From positions 930,001 through 994,000 of the forward strand of contig NZ_CP047936.1 of NCBI RefSeq assembly GCF_014279975.1: 64,000 bases of DNA, read 5' to 3'. The notes under the pieces are model-generated. The model saw only the letters and a list, made by a program, of their open reading frames with translations. It did not search any database and was not told the DNA's origin. A program made the translations under genes and the position numbers. The number at the start of each line of letters is the position of its first letter. The first letter of the stretch is position 1. Below are positions 37,401 to 45,760 of the stretch, in pieces. Source of the stretch: Synechococcus sp. BIOS-U3-1 (GTDB lineage: Bacteria; Cyanobacteriota; Cyanobacteriia; PCC-6307; Cyanobiaceae).

Positions 37401-39059
37401 TCAGGCTGCCAGTGGATTCAGGCGTTGCATCACACCTTCTGCGATCTGTCGAGGTCCAAAGGTTTTTCTCATCAGCGTGGTCAGCTCCTTCAGATCTGAG
37501 ATGTTCAGGCGGTCATCTTTGATCAAGGTCAGTAGGAGGCGCTGACGCAGATCACCTCCGTCCTTACTGAGCAACAAACGCAAACCTGCACCAGCTACTG
37601 GCAGCAAATCACTGTTGCTTTGGAGGCTGGACTCATTGCTAACAACGTCCAACAAATTCTCTAAGCGTTCGATCCGCAGACTTCCCTGTTGGTCGAAGAT
37701 CACTTCCAAGAGCTTTTCCCTCATTTCTCGAGTGTCACCCGCAAGCAGTCGCTTGGCGACGTACGGATAGGCCACAGCGATAATGCGGAAATCGGGATCC
37801 AGCCTTAGGGCAAGACCTTCTTGGCTCACCACTGCACGGATGATCAGGGCGAAGCGTGCAGGGACCCGGAAGGGGTAGTCGTACATCAGCTCCGAAAAAC
37901 GGTCCGTGATTGCTTTGAAATTGAAAGATCCCACTGAATCTCCAAGGCTTCCTCCAAAGACGTCTTCCAATGCGGGAATGATCGGTGTCAGATCAGCGTC
38001 TGGTGCCAAGAAGCCGAGCTTTTGAAAATCGCTGGCGACAGCATCAAATTCGTGATTAATCAGATGAACAACTGCGCCTGTAAGGGTGAGTCGATCCTGG
38101 TCGCTGATGGAATCCATCATTCCAAAATCCACGTAGGCCACATGGCCTAGATCGCCACTGCGTCCTGGAAGAGCGAAGAGGTTGCCTGGATGGGGGTCGG
38201 CATGGAAATAACCAAATTCCAGAAGTTGTTGGAGTCCGCTGATCACGCCTGTTCGGATCAGAGCCGCTGGATCGAGGCGCTGTGATTTGAGCTCTTGAGG
38301 ATCGCGCAGTTTGGTGCCCTGGATCCAGCTAGTGGTTAAAACGCGACGGCTTGAGAGCTCGTCGTAAACATCAGGGATAGTGACCGCAGGATTGCCCGCG
38401 AATAACCTCGAAAAGTGCTTGCAATTGTCCGCTTCGCAGCAGTAGTCAATTTCTTCGAACAGGCTGCTTCCGAATTCATCGATAATTTCACCAAGCCCAA
38501 ACCCCAGGTTCAGCGGCAAGAGCGGAGCGACTAAAACGCTGAGACTGCGTATCAGTACCATGTCGCGCCGCAATATGAATGTGAGATTTGGGCGTTGAAC
38601 TTTGACGGCAACCCACTTCTGGGGGGCAACCCGAGCTTTGTAGACCTGTCCGAGGCTGGCAGCTGCTATCGGCGATTCAGGAAACTCCTCAAACAACTCT
38701 TCGATAGGTGCACTCAGTTCCTCTTCAATTGTTTGTAGAGCGATGCCATGGTCGAAGGACGGCAAATCATCCTGAAGACGCGTCAGCTCATCCAACCAGT
38801 CGCGACGGATCAAATCAGGCCGAGTGGAGAGAGCCTGGCCCACTTTGATGAAGCAAGGACCAAGGTTGGTCAACGTGCGCAGGAGAGTGCGCGCCAGATT
38901 GCGCTGGACTCGAGAATCCTTACTGTTTCCTCGGAGCAGCAGGCTTAGCAAAAGGCCTAAAAGCGTCCAGGAGATCTGTATGACCCTTGGTACCCAGACC
39001 CATGGGCGCAACAAGAGCCATCGAGCATCTCTGCCGTGGTCGTAGCGAAGATATTCCAC
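37401..39059 (-). CDS. ABC1/AarF/UbiB family kinase-like protein
   Basis: A 552-residue protein starting at a GTG (MEYLRYDHGRDARWL). The ABC1 family blocks are KVGQALSTRPDLIR, PIAAASLGQVYKARV (the Ala-rich loop of these kinases), VAVKVQRPN, GYFHADPHPGNLFAL and YVDFGMMDSI. Members are atypical kinases or ATPases linked to quinone and lipid metabolism; cyanobacteria have several, and substrates are unknown. A C-terminal hydrophobic segment is not obvious. The start overlaps nothing upstream. Confidence 0.85.
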   Translation of the reverse strand: MEYLRYDHGRDARWLLLRPWVWVPRVIQISWTLLGLLLSLLLRGNSKDSRVQRNLARTLLRTLTNLGPCFIKVGQALSTRPDLIRRDWLDELTRLQDDLPSFDHGIALQTIEEELSAPIEELFEEFPESPIAAASLGQVYKARVAPQKWVAVKVQRPNLTFILRRDMVLIRSLSVLVAPLLPLNLGFGLGEIIDEFGSSLFEEIDYCCEADNCKHFSRLFAGNPAVTIPDVYDELSSRRVLTTSWIQGTKLRDPQELKSQRLDPAALIRTGVISGLQQLLEFGYFHADPHPGNLFALPGRSGDLGHVAYVDFGMMDSISDQDRLTLTGAVVHLINHEFDAVASDFQKLGFLAPDADLTPIIPALEDVFGGSLGDSVGSFNFKAITDRFSELMYDYPFRVPARFALIIRAVVSQEGLALRLDPDFRIIAVAYPYVAKRLLAGDTREMREKLLEVIFDQQGSLRIERLENLLDVVSNESSLQSNSDLLPVAGAGLRLLLSKDGGDLRQRLLLTLIKDDRLNISDLKELTTLMRKTFGPRQIAEGVMQRLNPLAA

Positions 39060-39437
39060 GCGCAGCAGTTCTTTGGGATGTCGATCCTAGAGAGTCCGAA
39101 TGGTTTCACGATGCCTGTGTGTTGCGGACAACGGACCGATCAACACCGCAGTACTTGCCAGGTCATCAGCCCTGGTGATCACTATTTTCCAGCCGCTACT
39201 GCTTGCAGGGACGCTGCTCATGCCAAGTTAAGTTGGTGAAACGTGGCCAATTGACAGACCGCACACCTGGATGGCTCAACTGACCACGGCGACCAAGACC
39301 GCCCGTTCAATCAATTGAGCTCATTAGAGATTGATGGATCATCCAATTCTCAGGCAATTCTCCACTGATTTGAGCTTGAAATTTAATTGTGTGGGCCAAT
39401 TTAATTCACACATTCCATTCATCGTATTCATTAGGTC
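39060..39437. other. intergenic region upstream of the RTX metalloprotease gene
   Basis: A 378-base gap between the divergent ABC1 kinase and metalloprotease genes that becomes AT-rich toward the latter. I see an imperfect inverted TGTGTG ... CACACA around 39389-39410 within an AATTTAATT-rich stretch, which may be part of a regulatory site. I see no RNA gene and no small ORF that I could support. Confidence 0.4.
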
Positions 39438-40334
39438 ATGGACTTAGCTCTTCAGCAATCGCTTTCCACTGGATACTGGACTGACGCGGTCAAGAGTCTT
39501 TACCAGGCTTTTCTTCAGAATGGGGAAACAGTCTCCGTCCGCATTGAAGATCAGTCTAATTATTATTCGGATGTAGAGATGGGGTATATGAGGTACGGAA
39601 TATTGGCAATCGATGAATCTATCGATCTCGACTTCGAGTTTACTAGAGACTCGAACAATTCTGACATAGACATCTTTCTGGGAGACAGAACTTATCAAGA
39701 CTATTTGGGCTTGGCGGCGCTTCAGGCGTCGTGGATCAGTCTTGACGTTCTTGGTGATTCTGCGGTTTCTTATAAGTCTAATATCAATACATTTATCCAT
39801 GAGTTCATGCACGCATTGGGGATTGGAGAGCCTGGCTATGATCCGCGCTGGAATCAAGATAATACCGCAATGTCTTATAATCAGGGTAATTTAATTGACT
39901 GGAGAGTCACCCCAAGCGTTGCTGATTATGATGCCCTAGCATCTCTTTGGGGTCGCGAAAATGATTCGCAAGTTTCATCAAGTCGATATCAAGGTGTGAG
40001 CGTGATTGGTAATAATTTTCAGGATGACATTCTTTCTGGCAGTGCAGCAGGTGAGTTTTTGATGGGTTTTGGTGGAGATGATGTGATTAATGGCTGGGGC
40101 GGAGATGATGATTTGTTTGGTGGTTTTGGGCAAGACACTTTTGTGATGTCTCAGGGATTGGATCGAGTATTTGATTTCACAATCGGTTCAGATCGCATAT
40201 CAGGTTTCACTGGAGTCGGGTTTTACCAAGCTGATCGACATGGAGTGCTCATCCAGGACAGTGGTCGGGAATTGCTTCTGGTTGGGATTGACTTCGATGA
40301 ATTCAATGCAGCTGCAAGTTATTCATTCGCTTGA
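39438..40334 (+). CDS. M10-like metalloprotease with RTX calcium-binding repeats
   Basis: A 298-residue protein. The zinc motif INTFIHEFMHALGIGEPGYD is at about residues 116-135 and the Met-turn TAMSYNQ at about 147-153, as in serralysin-type metzincins. The third zinc ligand is Glu (position 11 of HExxHxxGxxH) instead of His. Residues about 212-245 have glycine/Asp-rich RTX nonapeptides (GFGGDDVINGWGGDDDLFGG), and the end resembles an uncleaved type I secretion signal. There is no N-terminal signal peptide. The base composition is clearly richer in AT than neighbours, which suggests transfer. Confidence 0.8.
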   Translation: MDLALQQSLSTGYWTDAVKSLYQAFLQNGETVSVRIEDQSNYYSDVEMGYMRYGILAIDESIDLDFEFTRDSNNSDIDIFLGDRTYQDYLGLAALQASWISLDVLGDSAVSYKSNINTFIHEFMHALGIGEPGYDPRWNQDNTAMSYNQGNLIDWRVTPSVADYDALASLWGRENDSQVSSSRYQGVSVIGNNFQDDILSGSAAGEFLMGFGGDDVINGWGGDDDLFGGFGQDTFVMSQGLDRVFDFTIGSDRISGFTGVGFYQADRHGVLIQDSGRELLLVGIDFDEFNAAASYSFA

Positions 40335-40688
40335 GATATCGACTTCAAAGAGATGCTTCTCTGTTCTGAATGCATGCCTCACTAACCTTTTCTGGGCTTT
40401 TAAAAGGGCTTCTGTTTTTCTTGGCCAGTGGTGTGGCCTGTTCCTGATTCTTCGGCTACCAGATTCTCGGCGCTTCACTACAGGGTTCCGATGTAGATCT
40501 CCGTTCTATTTTTTGAGTGAAGCGCTCATGGATGTTGCAGCTCCACCTGTGCTTACGGTTTGCGATGACTAACTGCCCTCAACAGCCAGTAAGACATGCG
40601 TCTTGGGTTAATGAACATCTGTTGAATGATTCCCTCCTGACATCACCGGCTTGGTGACGCCGTTCTCTGTCGTCTATTACCTGCGCTC
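40335..40688. other. intergenic region after the metalloprotease gene
   Basis: A 354-base gap with mixed composition. It holds imperfect hairpin-like segments (for example around 40390-40410, CTTTTAAAAGGG), but nothing with a convincing terminator U-run. I see no RNA gene, and short frames here look random. Confidence 0.3.
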
Positions 40689-42086
40689 ATGCCGTCGCTT
40701 CTCAAGTTTCTGCGACCGGACAGACGTCTGGCATTGCATCTGCCGGTGCATGGTCGTGGCGCCGCCCTGCCGCCCCGTCTCCGACGTTTATTGCGTCAAT
40801 CCCCCGGGAGCTGGGACCTGCCTGAGCTGCCGGAGTTCGGAGGTCCGCTCGAATCGCGGGGGGCAGTGGCCACAAGTCAGCGACGGCTGGCTGAAGCGAT
40901 GGGCGTTGATCACTGCTGGTTTGGCGTGAACGGTGCTACGGGTCTGCTTCAGGCTGGCCTACTTGCGATGGCGCAACCTGGTGATGCTGTGCTGCTGCCT
41001 CGCAATGCCCATCGGTGTCTGATCGCTGCCTGTGAGCTGGGCGGCGTGATGCCGGTGTTTCTGCCTGTGCCGTTCCTGCCCGACCGTGGCCATCCCGGGG
41101 CGATGAGCGCTGAAGGACTCCGGCAGAGCCTGGAACCATGGCCTGATCCAGGTCGCCGAATTGCTGGCGCTGTTCTTGTTCATCCCACTTATCACGGGTA
41201 TTCCGCTGAGATCTGCGCGCTGATCGAGCTTCTCCATGCGAAGGGGCTACCGGTGATGGTGGATGAAGCCCATGGCACGCATCTGGCTTTTGCCTCAGGG
41301 GGGGAATGTCCTATGTCCGCTCTTGCCGCTGGAGCCGATCTGGTGGTGCATTCCCTGCACAAATCGGCTCCGGGACTTGCGCAGACAGCGGTGCTTTGGC
41401 ATCGCGCTGAACGGCTGGAGTTAGGAAGGCTGCAACGTTCTCTGGCCAGGCTTCAGACCACGAGTCCCAGTGCGCTGCTGCTGGCCTCTTGCGAGACAAC
41501 CCTTGATTGGCTGCGGTCTAGGCACTGGACATCTCTGTTCGAGGCTCGTCGTCACGATGCCATTCAGCTGATTGATGATCTGGGACAGCGGGGGGTATTG
41601 CTCCACCCCGGAGATGACCCCATGCGATTGATTCTTGCCACAGGAGAGATCGGTGTAAGTGGTCTTGATGCGGATGAGTTCTGCATGCGTCAGGGGGTGA
41701 TTGCTGAGTTGCCAGAGCCCCTTTGTCTCACCTTTTGTCTTGGCTTCGCACGGCATCGTGGACTGGCGAAGCGACTCGCAAGGCTCTGGCAGTGTTTGGC
41801 TCTTGAGGGTGATGGTGTCCCGCTGTCTGCCATTCCAAACCCGCCGATTGAAGGCACGTCGATTCCTGAACTCACCCCTGATGAGGCGCAACGCCTCCCC
41901 CATTGCATGCGTCGACTAAGTGATTGCGTTGATCACATCGCTGCTGAGCTGATTTGCCCTTATCCACCTGGAGTGCCTTTGCTTGTTCCTGGAGAGAGAA
42001 TTTCTGCTGATCGCTGTCAATGGCTCCAGTCTCAGCATCAGAGATGGCCGGATCAAGTGCCCGGTATGGTGAAGGTCCTGGCCTGA
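40689..42086 (+). CDS. Orn/Lys/Arg decarboxylase-family PLP enzyme
   Basis: A 465-residue PLP-dependent protein of the Orn/Lys/Arg decarboxylase major domain (COG1982). Signatures are WFGVNGATGLLQAGLLAMAQPGD, VLVHPTYHGYSAEICAL, VMVDEAHGTHLAFASGG and ADLVVHSLHKSAPGLAQTAV, in which the Lys of SLHKSAPG forms the Schiff base and the Asp of VDEAH binds the pyridine N. No N-terminal wing domain is present. It may decarboxylate lysine, ornithine or arginine for polyamine synthesis; the substrate is unknown. Confidence 0.85.
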   Translation: MPSLLKFLRPDRRLALHLPVHGRGAALPPRLRRLLRQSPGSWDLPELPEFGGPLESRGAVATSQRRLAEAMGVDHCWFGVNGATGLLQAGLLAMAQPGDAVLLPRNAHRCLIAACELGGVMPVFLPVPFLPDRGHPGAMSAEGLRQSLEPWPDPGRRIAGAVLVHPTYHGYSAEICALIELLHAKGLPVMVDEAHGTHLAFASGGECPMSALAAGADLVVHSLHKSAPGLAQTAVLWHRAERLELGRLQRSLARLQTTSPSALLLASCETTLDWLRSRHWTSLFEARRHDAIQLIDDLGQRGVLLHPGDDPMRLILATGEIGVSGLDADEFCMRQGVIAELPEPLCLTFCLGFARHRGLAKRLARLWQCLALEGDGVPLSAIPNPPIEGTSIPELTPDEAQRLPHCMRRLSDCVDHIAAELICPYPPGVPLLVPGERISADRCQWLQSQHQRWPDQVPGMVKVLA

Positions 42087-42106
42087 AGGGCCCTGGGATC
42101 TGATAG

Positions 42107-43021
42107 GTGCTTTCAGACGTCACAACCGGGAAGGCAGTTAGCAAGCGGAGAGCCGCTGATCACAAACGCCTAGTCAGCGGGTTGCTAGTGGGTCTATTCG
42201 GCCTGGTGGTGGTGGGTCTGGGTGGTTGGTGGTTCACGATTGCCCTCGGCGTGATTGTTCATTTGGGTTTGCTGGAGTTCTTCCGCATGGCCCAGTTCAA
42301 AGGCATGCGTCCAGCCACAAAAACCACACTCGTGGCTTGTCAGTTACTGCTAATCAGTACCCAGTGGTCTGTGAACGGAGGCATCGCCTCCTCTCTCGCT
42401 GATGCTGTTTTGCCTCTCTCCGGGGCTGCGATCTGTGGCTGGTTGCTGCTGCAACCCATCACCGGTTCGATTGCTGACATCGCCGCTTCCATCTTCGGTT
42501 TGTTTTATCTGGGGTTTCTTCCCAGTCACTGGCTACGCCTTCGCAACCTTCAGGCTGTAGACATTGCACCTTTGGTTGATCACGTTCCATGGAGTTGGGT
42601 CAGCTCTGGCCTGCTCATCACCCTGATGGCCTGCCTCATGGTGGTTGCGAGTGACATCGGCTCCTATGCCATCGGTCGTCGCTTCGGTCACCACCCTCTC
42701 TCTCCGATCTCCCCAGCCAAAACCATTGAAGGGGCCTATGGAGGGCTGGCTTCGGCGGTTGTGCTCGGTGCCCTTGGAGGTGCACTGCTGGAGTGGCCCT
42801 ATGGACCTTTCACCGGAGCTTGTCTGGGTGGACTTGTGGCCCTCTTTGCTCTGGTGGGCGATCTCACCGAATCGATGATGAAGCGGGATGCTGGCGTGAA
42901 GGATTCCGGGGATGCCCTGCCTGGCCATGGCGGAATACTGGATCGGATCGACAGCTATCTCTTCACACCAGCGGTTGTGTTCTATGTGGTGACCCTGGTG
43001 ATGCCAGTGATGGCTCAGTGA
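42107..43021 (+). CDS. cdsA: phosphatidate cytidylyltransferase
   Basis: A 304-residue membrane enzyme with about eight hydrophobic helices and a start at GTG 42107. The C-terminal signature LVGDLTESMMKRDAGVKDSGDALPGHGGILDRIDSY contains the metal-binding Asp residues and the GHGG...DR(I)DS pattern that identifies CDP-diacylglycerol synthases. It converts phosphatidic acid and CTP to CDP-diacylglycerol for phosphatidylglycerol. It is in the same direction as, and 20 bases after, the decarboxylase gene. Its stop borders a 14-base tandem repeat. Confidence 0.95.
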   Translation: MLSDVTTGKAVSKRRAADHKRLVSGLLVGLFGLVVVGLGGWWFTIALGVIVHLGLLEFFRMAQFKGMRPATKTTLVACQLLLISTQWSVNGGIASSLADAVLPLSGAAICGWLLLQPITGSIADIAASIFGLFYLGFLPSHWLRLRNLQAVDIAPLVDHVPWSWVSSGLLITLMACLMVVASDIGSYAIGRRFGHHPLSPISPAKTIEGAYGGLASAVVLGALGGALLEWPYGPFTGACLGGLVALFALVGDLTESMMKRDAGVKDSGDALPGHGGILDRIDSYLFTPAVVFYVVTLVMPVMAQ

Positions 43022-43025
43022 TGAC

Positions 43026-43081
43026 CTTTCAGGGCTGAACTTTCAGGGCTGAACTTTCAGGGCTGAACTTTCAGGGGTGAA
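43026..43081. repeat. 14-bp tandem repeat, four copies
   Basis: Four consecutive copies of CTTTCAGGGCTGAA (43026-43039, 43040-43053, 43054-43067, and 43068-43081 with one change, GGGG for GGGC) lie between the converging cdsA and DUF2993 genes. The last copy contains the stop codon (plus-strand TCA at 43071-43073) of the minus-strand gene, and each copy supplies a TGA on the plus strand as well. The unit occurs only here in the window. It looks like local slippage-generated repetition. Confidence 0.85.
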
Positions 43082-43700
43082 CCGTGGCGTTGCCCTTGAT
43101 CACCAGCTGACCTCCCTGCAATCGGGCATCACTAATTGTGATCGAGGGATCCATTGGCAGAAAAAGTTGTCCTTCCGCATCGCAGTGGTTCACTCTGATT
43201 GTCCCCTGATCCGCACAAAGTAAAAAGCTGCGCTGCACCGGATCTGTGCCTGTAATGACATCCGCGGTGAGCACCAAGCGGTCGTTGTCGATCGCCAGTG
43301 ACCGCAATGGCGTCAGGCCCATCAGCTGTTCAGCTAGTAGATCCGCCAACCATCGCCAGCGATCGGTTGCCAGAGCCTTGTTCAGATCCGTTCCGCTCAG
43401 CACCACCTCCCCTTGGATACTGAAAGGATCCTGGAGTTGCACCGGCTGGGTGGGTTGACCAGGACGGAACACAGTTTTCAGCGCGCCTGATTGCAATTCG
43501 GCACGCAGGAGTGGCAGCTGCTCAAAACTCACCCTGCGAGCCTCGAGCGAGACACCTTTCAAACGACCTCGCAGCAGCTCGATGGCGGACCCCTGAAGAG
43601 CCAGGTTCAACTCGTCAACGGAGTCGCATTGGTTGCGAATCCAGCGTTGAAGACCACTGGCCAGGAGCTGGAGAACGGGGCCGGAGCTGGTCTGGGGCAT
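43071..43700 (-). CDS. DUF2993 (LmeA-like) protein
   Basis: A 209-residue protein lacking an obvious signal peptide, with DSVDELNLALQGSAIELLRGRLKGVSLEARRVSFEQLPLLRAELQSG and QDPFSIQGEVVLSGTDLNKAL, which fit the DUF2993 family (mycobacterial LmeA-like, bacterial lipid/lipoglycan-associated proteins). The family is widespread in cyanobacteria; its function there is unknown. The stop codon lies in a tandem repeat shared with the cdsA 3' end, which could have altered the C-terminus in recent time. Confidence 0.75.
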   Translation of the reverse strand: MPQTSSGPVLQLLASGLQRWIRNQCDSVDELNLALQGSAIELLRGRLKGVSLEARRVSFEQLPLLRAELQSGALKTVFRPGQPTQPVQLQDPFSIQGEVVLSGTDLNKALATDRWRWLADLLAEQLMGLTPLRSLAIDNDRLVLTADVITGTDPVQRSFLLCADQGTIRVNHCDAEGQLFLPMDPSITISDARLQGGQLVIKGNATVHP

Positions 43701-43734
43701 GGAAGCTCAACACCACGATGGTGGGGACAACACA

Positions 43735-44634
43735 TCATCCGATGAGGTCCGATGGACGACCATTCGACAGCGTGGATTGGAACCAGTTGAGACAGCATTC
43801 GGCAACCCGATCGGGCTGATCGATGTGTGGCAGATGACCGCAATCCTCGAACTGTTCAATCCGGTCTTTAAGAATCAGAGCCGCTGCTTTCTTCTGCGGA
43901 GCCCTGAGGATCCTGTCATTGTCTCCCCAGATCACATGCAGGGGCTGATCGGGGAGCGGTGTGCCGCAACCTGAAAACCCTCCGCTGCGTGCAAAAGCTG
44001 CAAGTGCTTCTGCCCAGCCAGGGCACTGCAGATGGAGTGAGGCGATCTGTTCTTCCGCTGCACCAACGTTGGTGTCTGGATCGGCAAAGGCTTGGCGGCA
44101 AAGACCTCGACGCACTCCTGGGCGACTGAGGAACCAGGCGCCGAAACGATCTAGCAAAGGAGGGACTGGCATTGGTCTGCCAGTGAGTCCTGCAGGGGCA
44201 AGCAGCATCAATGTCTCGATCCGCTGCGGGTGACGGCGGGCCATTTCCACGGCAACGGAACCTCCCATCGAAGCGCCAATCAAGCCGCACGGAGATCCTT
44301 TGGGGATGTGCTCAAGCACGGCATCGAGATGGTCCAAAACCTTTGCGGGGCCATAGATCGCATCAAGGGGCCGCGGTGAGAAGCCAAACCCGAAAAGATC
44401 GGGGATGAACAGTTGAAAGTTTTGGCTCAGCAGCGGGGCTAGACGGCGGTATTCCAGGAAGCTGCTGTCGAATCCGTGCAGCAGTAATAGAGGGGGGCCC
44501 TGCCCGATGACAGCAACGGGAAAGGGGGCGTCAATTCCGAGTTCGGGCAGGTCCCACCACTGGAGATGGTCAGCAAGACTGCTGGCTTTGGGATCCAGTA
44601 ACTCGCCTTTAATGGAATTCAGCAGTGCTTTCAA
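43735..44634 (-). CDS. alpha/beta-fold hydrolase
   Basis: A 299-residue hydrolase with the oxyanion loop LLLLHGFDSSFLEYRRLAPLLS, the nucleophile elbow IGASMGGSVAVEMA (Ser in GxSxG: GASMG), the strand IWGDNDRIL with the acid, and the catalytic His in FEDCGHLPHIDQPD. The whole triad is visible. Substrate unknown. The start overlaps the upstream Fe-ADH-like gene's stop by four bases, so they are coupled. Confidence 0.9.
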   Translation of the reverse strand: MKALLNSIKGELLDPKASSLADHLQWWDLPELGIDAPFPVAVIGQGPPLLLLHGFDSSFLEYRRLAPLLSQNFQLFIPDLFGFGFSPRPLDAIYGPAKVLDHLDAVLEHIPKGSPCGLIGASMGGSVAVEMARRHPQRIETLMLLAPAGLTGRPMPVPPLLDRFGAWFLSRPGVRRGLCRQAFADPDTNVGAAEEQIASLHLQCPGWAEALAAFARSGGFSGCGTPLPDQPLHVIWGDNDRILRAPQKKAAALILKDRIEQFEDCGHLPHIDQPDRVAECCLNWFQSTLSNGRPSDLIG

Positions 44635-45755
44635 GGGAATACTGGGCTCGTTTCAGCAGCTCCCACAAGAGCTTCCATTAATGCGCCTGGCGTGACCTCG
44701 AAGGGAAGATGATGCAGGTCAGAACCTTCTCTGCAGGCAAACTGGCAGACCTGCTGCAGCTGATTCAGGCTGGCGTGACCTAGTCCTAGGTCGTCAAGGC
44801 AGACAGGCAGACCCAGTTCGCGTAACAGCGGCAGTAGTTGGCGATGGGCCTGAGCGGCTAACTGGTTGCCGCCTAGACGTTCCTCCAGGCGCAACTGAAC
44901 GAGCACGCCAAAGCCAACCTTTTCTCCATGGAGAACGGAATGGCATGCGTCTAGTTGAGTCAAACCGTTATGAACTGCGTGAGCTGCGACAGTGCGACAA
45001 CGAGCTCCGCCAAGCCCCCCGATAACGCCTGCAGTGAGTCCGCAAGCATCCACAACCCGCTTCCAGGCTTCTCCCCCTGGGGCTTGAATGGCCTCCATGC
45101 TGTCGATCAGCAGCTGGTCACGTAGAACGCGAGCCATTTGCACAGCTTGCTGAATCACCCCGTCACGGCTGGCCCCACTGCTGACGGATGCTTCGTACCA
45201 CTTGGCGAGCGCGTCGGCGATTCCGCTTGCCAGAGTGCGTTGGGGCGCCTTGAGAACTAGCTCATGATCAAACACGAGCAGATCGGGGCAGCGTTTGAGG
45301 CCTTGATCACGCTCAAAAGCGCCGTTAGGGCTGTACAGATTCGAGAGAGCAGTCCAACCAGCGCAGGTTGCCGCACTTAATGGAACCGTCACACACGGAA
45401 CATCAAGTCTGTCGGCCAGGAGTTTGCCGCTGTCGAGAACTTTCCCTCCTCCTGCTGCAATCACTCCGTCGCAGGATTGCCTCTTGAAATCATTTTGAAG
45501 TCTTTGAAGATCGAGTTCGCAGCAATCGTGCTCGAGGTTCTGCTGAAAAACTCGCAACCCACTTTGGTTCAGATCACAACAGAGTCGGGATCGAATTGAT
45601 TGTGTGGACTCGCTTCTCCCTAGAAGTAGCGGATTGCGAAAGAGCCTCGCAATTGGCTTCTGAGCTTCCATCCAAGCTCCCGACCCACGAATGACCTGGG
45701 CGGGAGCGATGCAATGAACTGAGATATGACTTTTGCTAGAGGCTGTCTGGGTCAT
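44631..45755 (-). CDS. iron-containing alcohol dehydrogenase family protein (glycerol dehydrogenase-like)
   Basis: A 374-residue protein of the Fe-ADH/dehydroquinate synthase-like fold: GVIAAGGGKVLDSGKLLADRLDVPCVTVPLSAATCAGWTALSNLYSP (NAD-binding GGG) and LASGIADALAKWYEASV with Asp in the metal-binding position, then a His region SVLHGEKVGFGVLVQLRLEE. This is closest to glycerol dehydrogenase-like proteins; the real substrate is unknown. It lies five bases after clpC on the same strand. Confidence 0.8.
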   Translation of the reverse strand: MTQTASSKSHISVHCIAPAQVIRGSGAWMEAQKPIARLFRNPLLLGRSESTQSIRSRLCCDLNQSGLRVFQQNLEHDCCELDLQRLQNDFKRQSCDGVIAAGGGKVLDSGKLLADRLDVPCVTVPLSAATCAGWTALSNLYSPNGAFERDQGLKRCPDLLVFDHELVLKAPQRTLASGIADALAKWYEASVSSGASRDGVIQQAVQMARVLRDQLLIDSMEAIQAPGGEAWKRVVDACGLTAGVIGGLGGARCRTVAAHAVHNGLTQLDACHSVLHGEKVGFGVLVQLRLEERLGGNQLAAQAHRQLLPLLRELGLPVCLDDLGLGHASLNQLQQVCQFACREGSDLHHLPFEVTPGALMEALVGAAETSPVFP

Positions 45756-45760
45756 CCAGG

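Noticed and set aside
40171-40572. 133-codon frame across the end of the metalloprotease gene
   Set aside because: Overlaps the RTX-coding region in another frame and its tail has no protein-like pattern.
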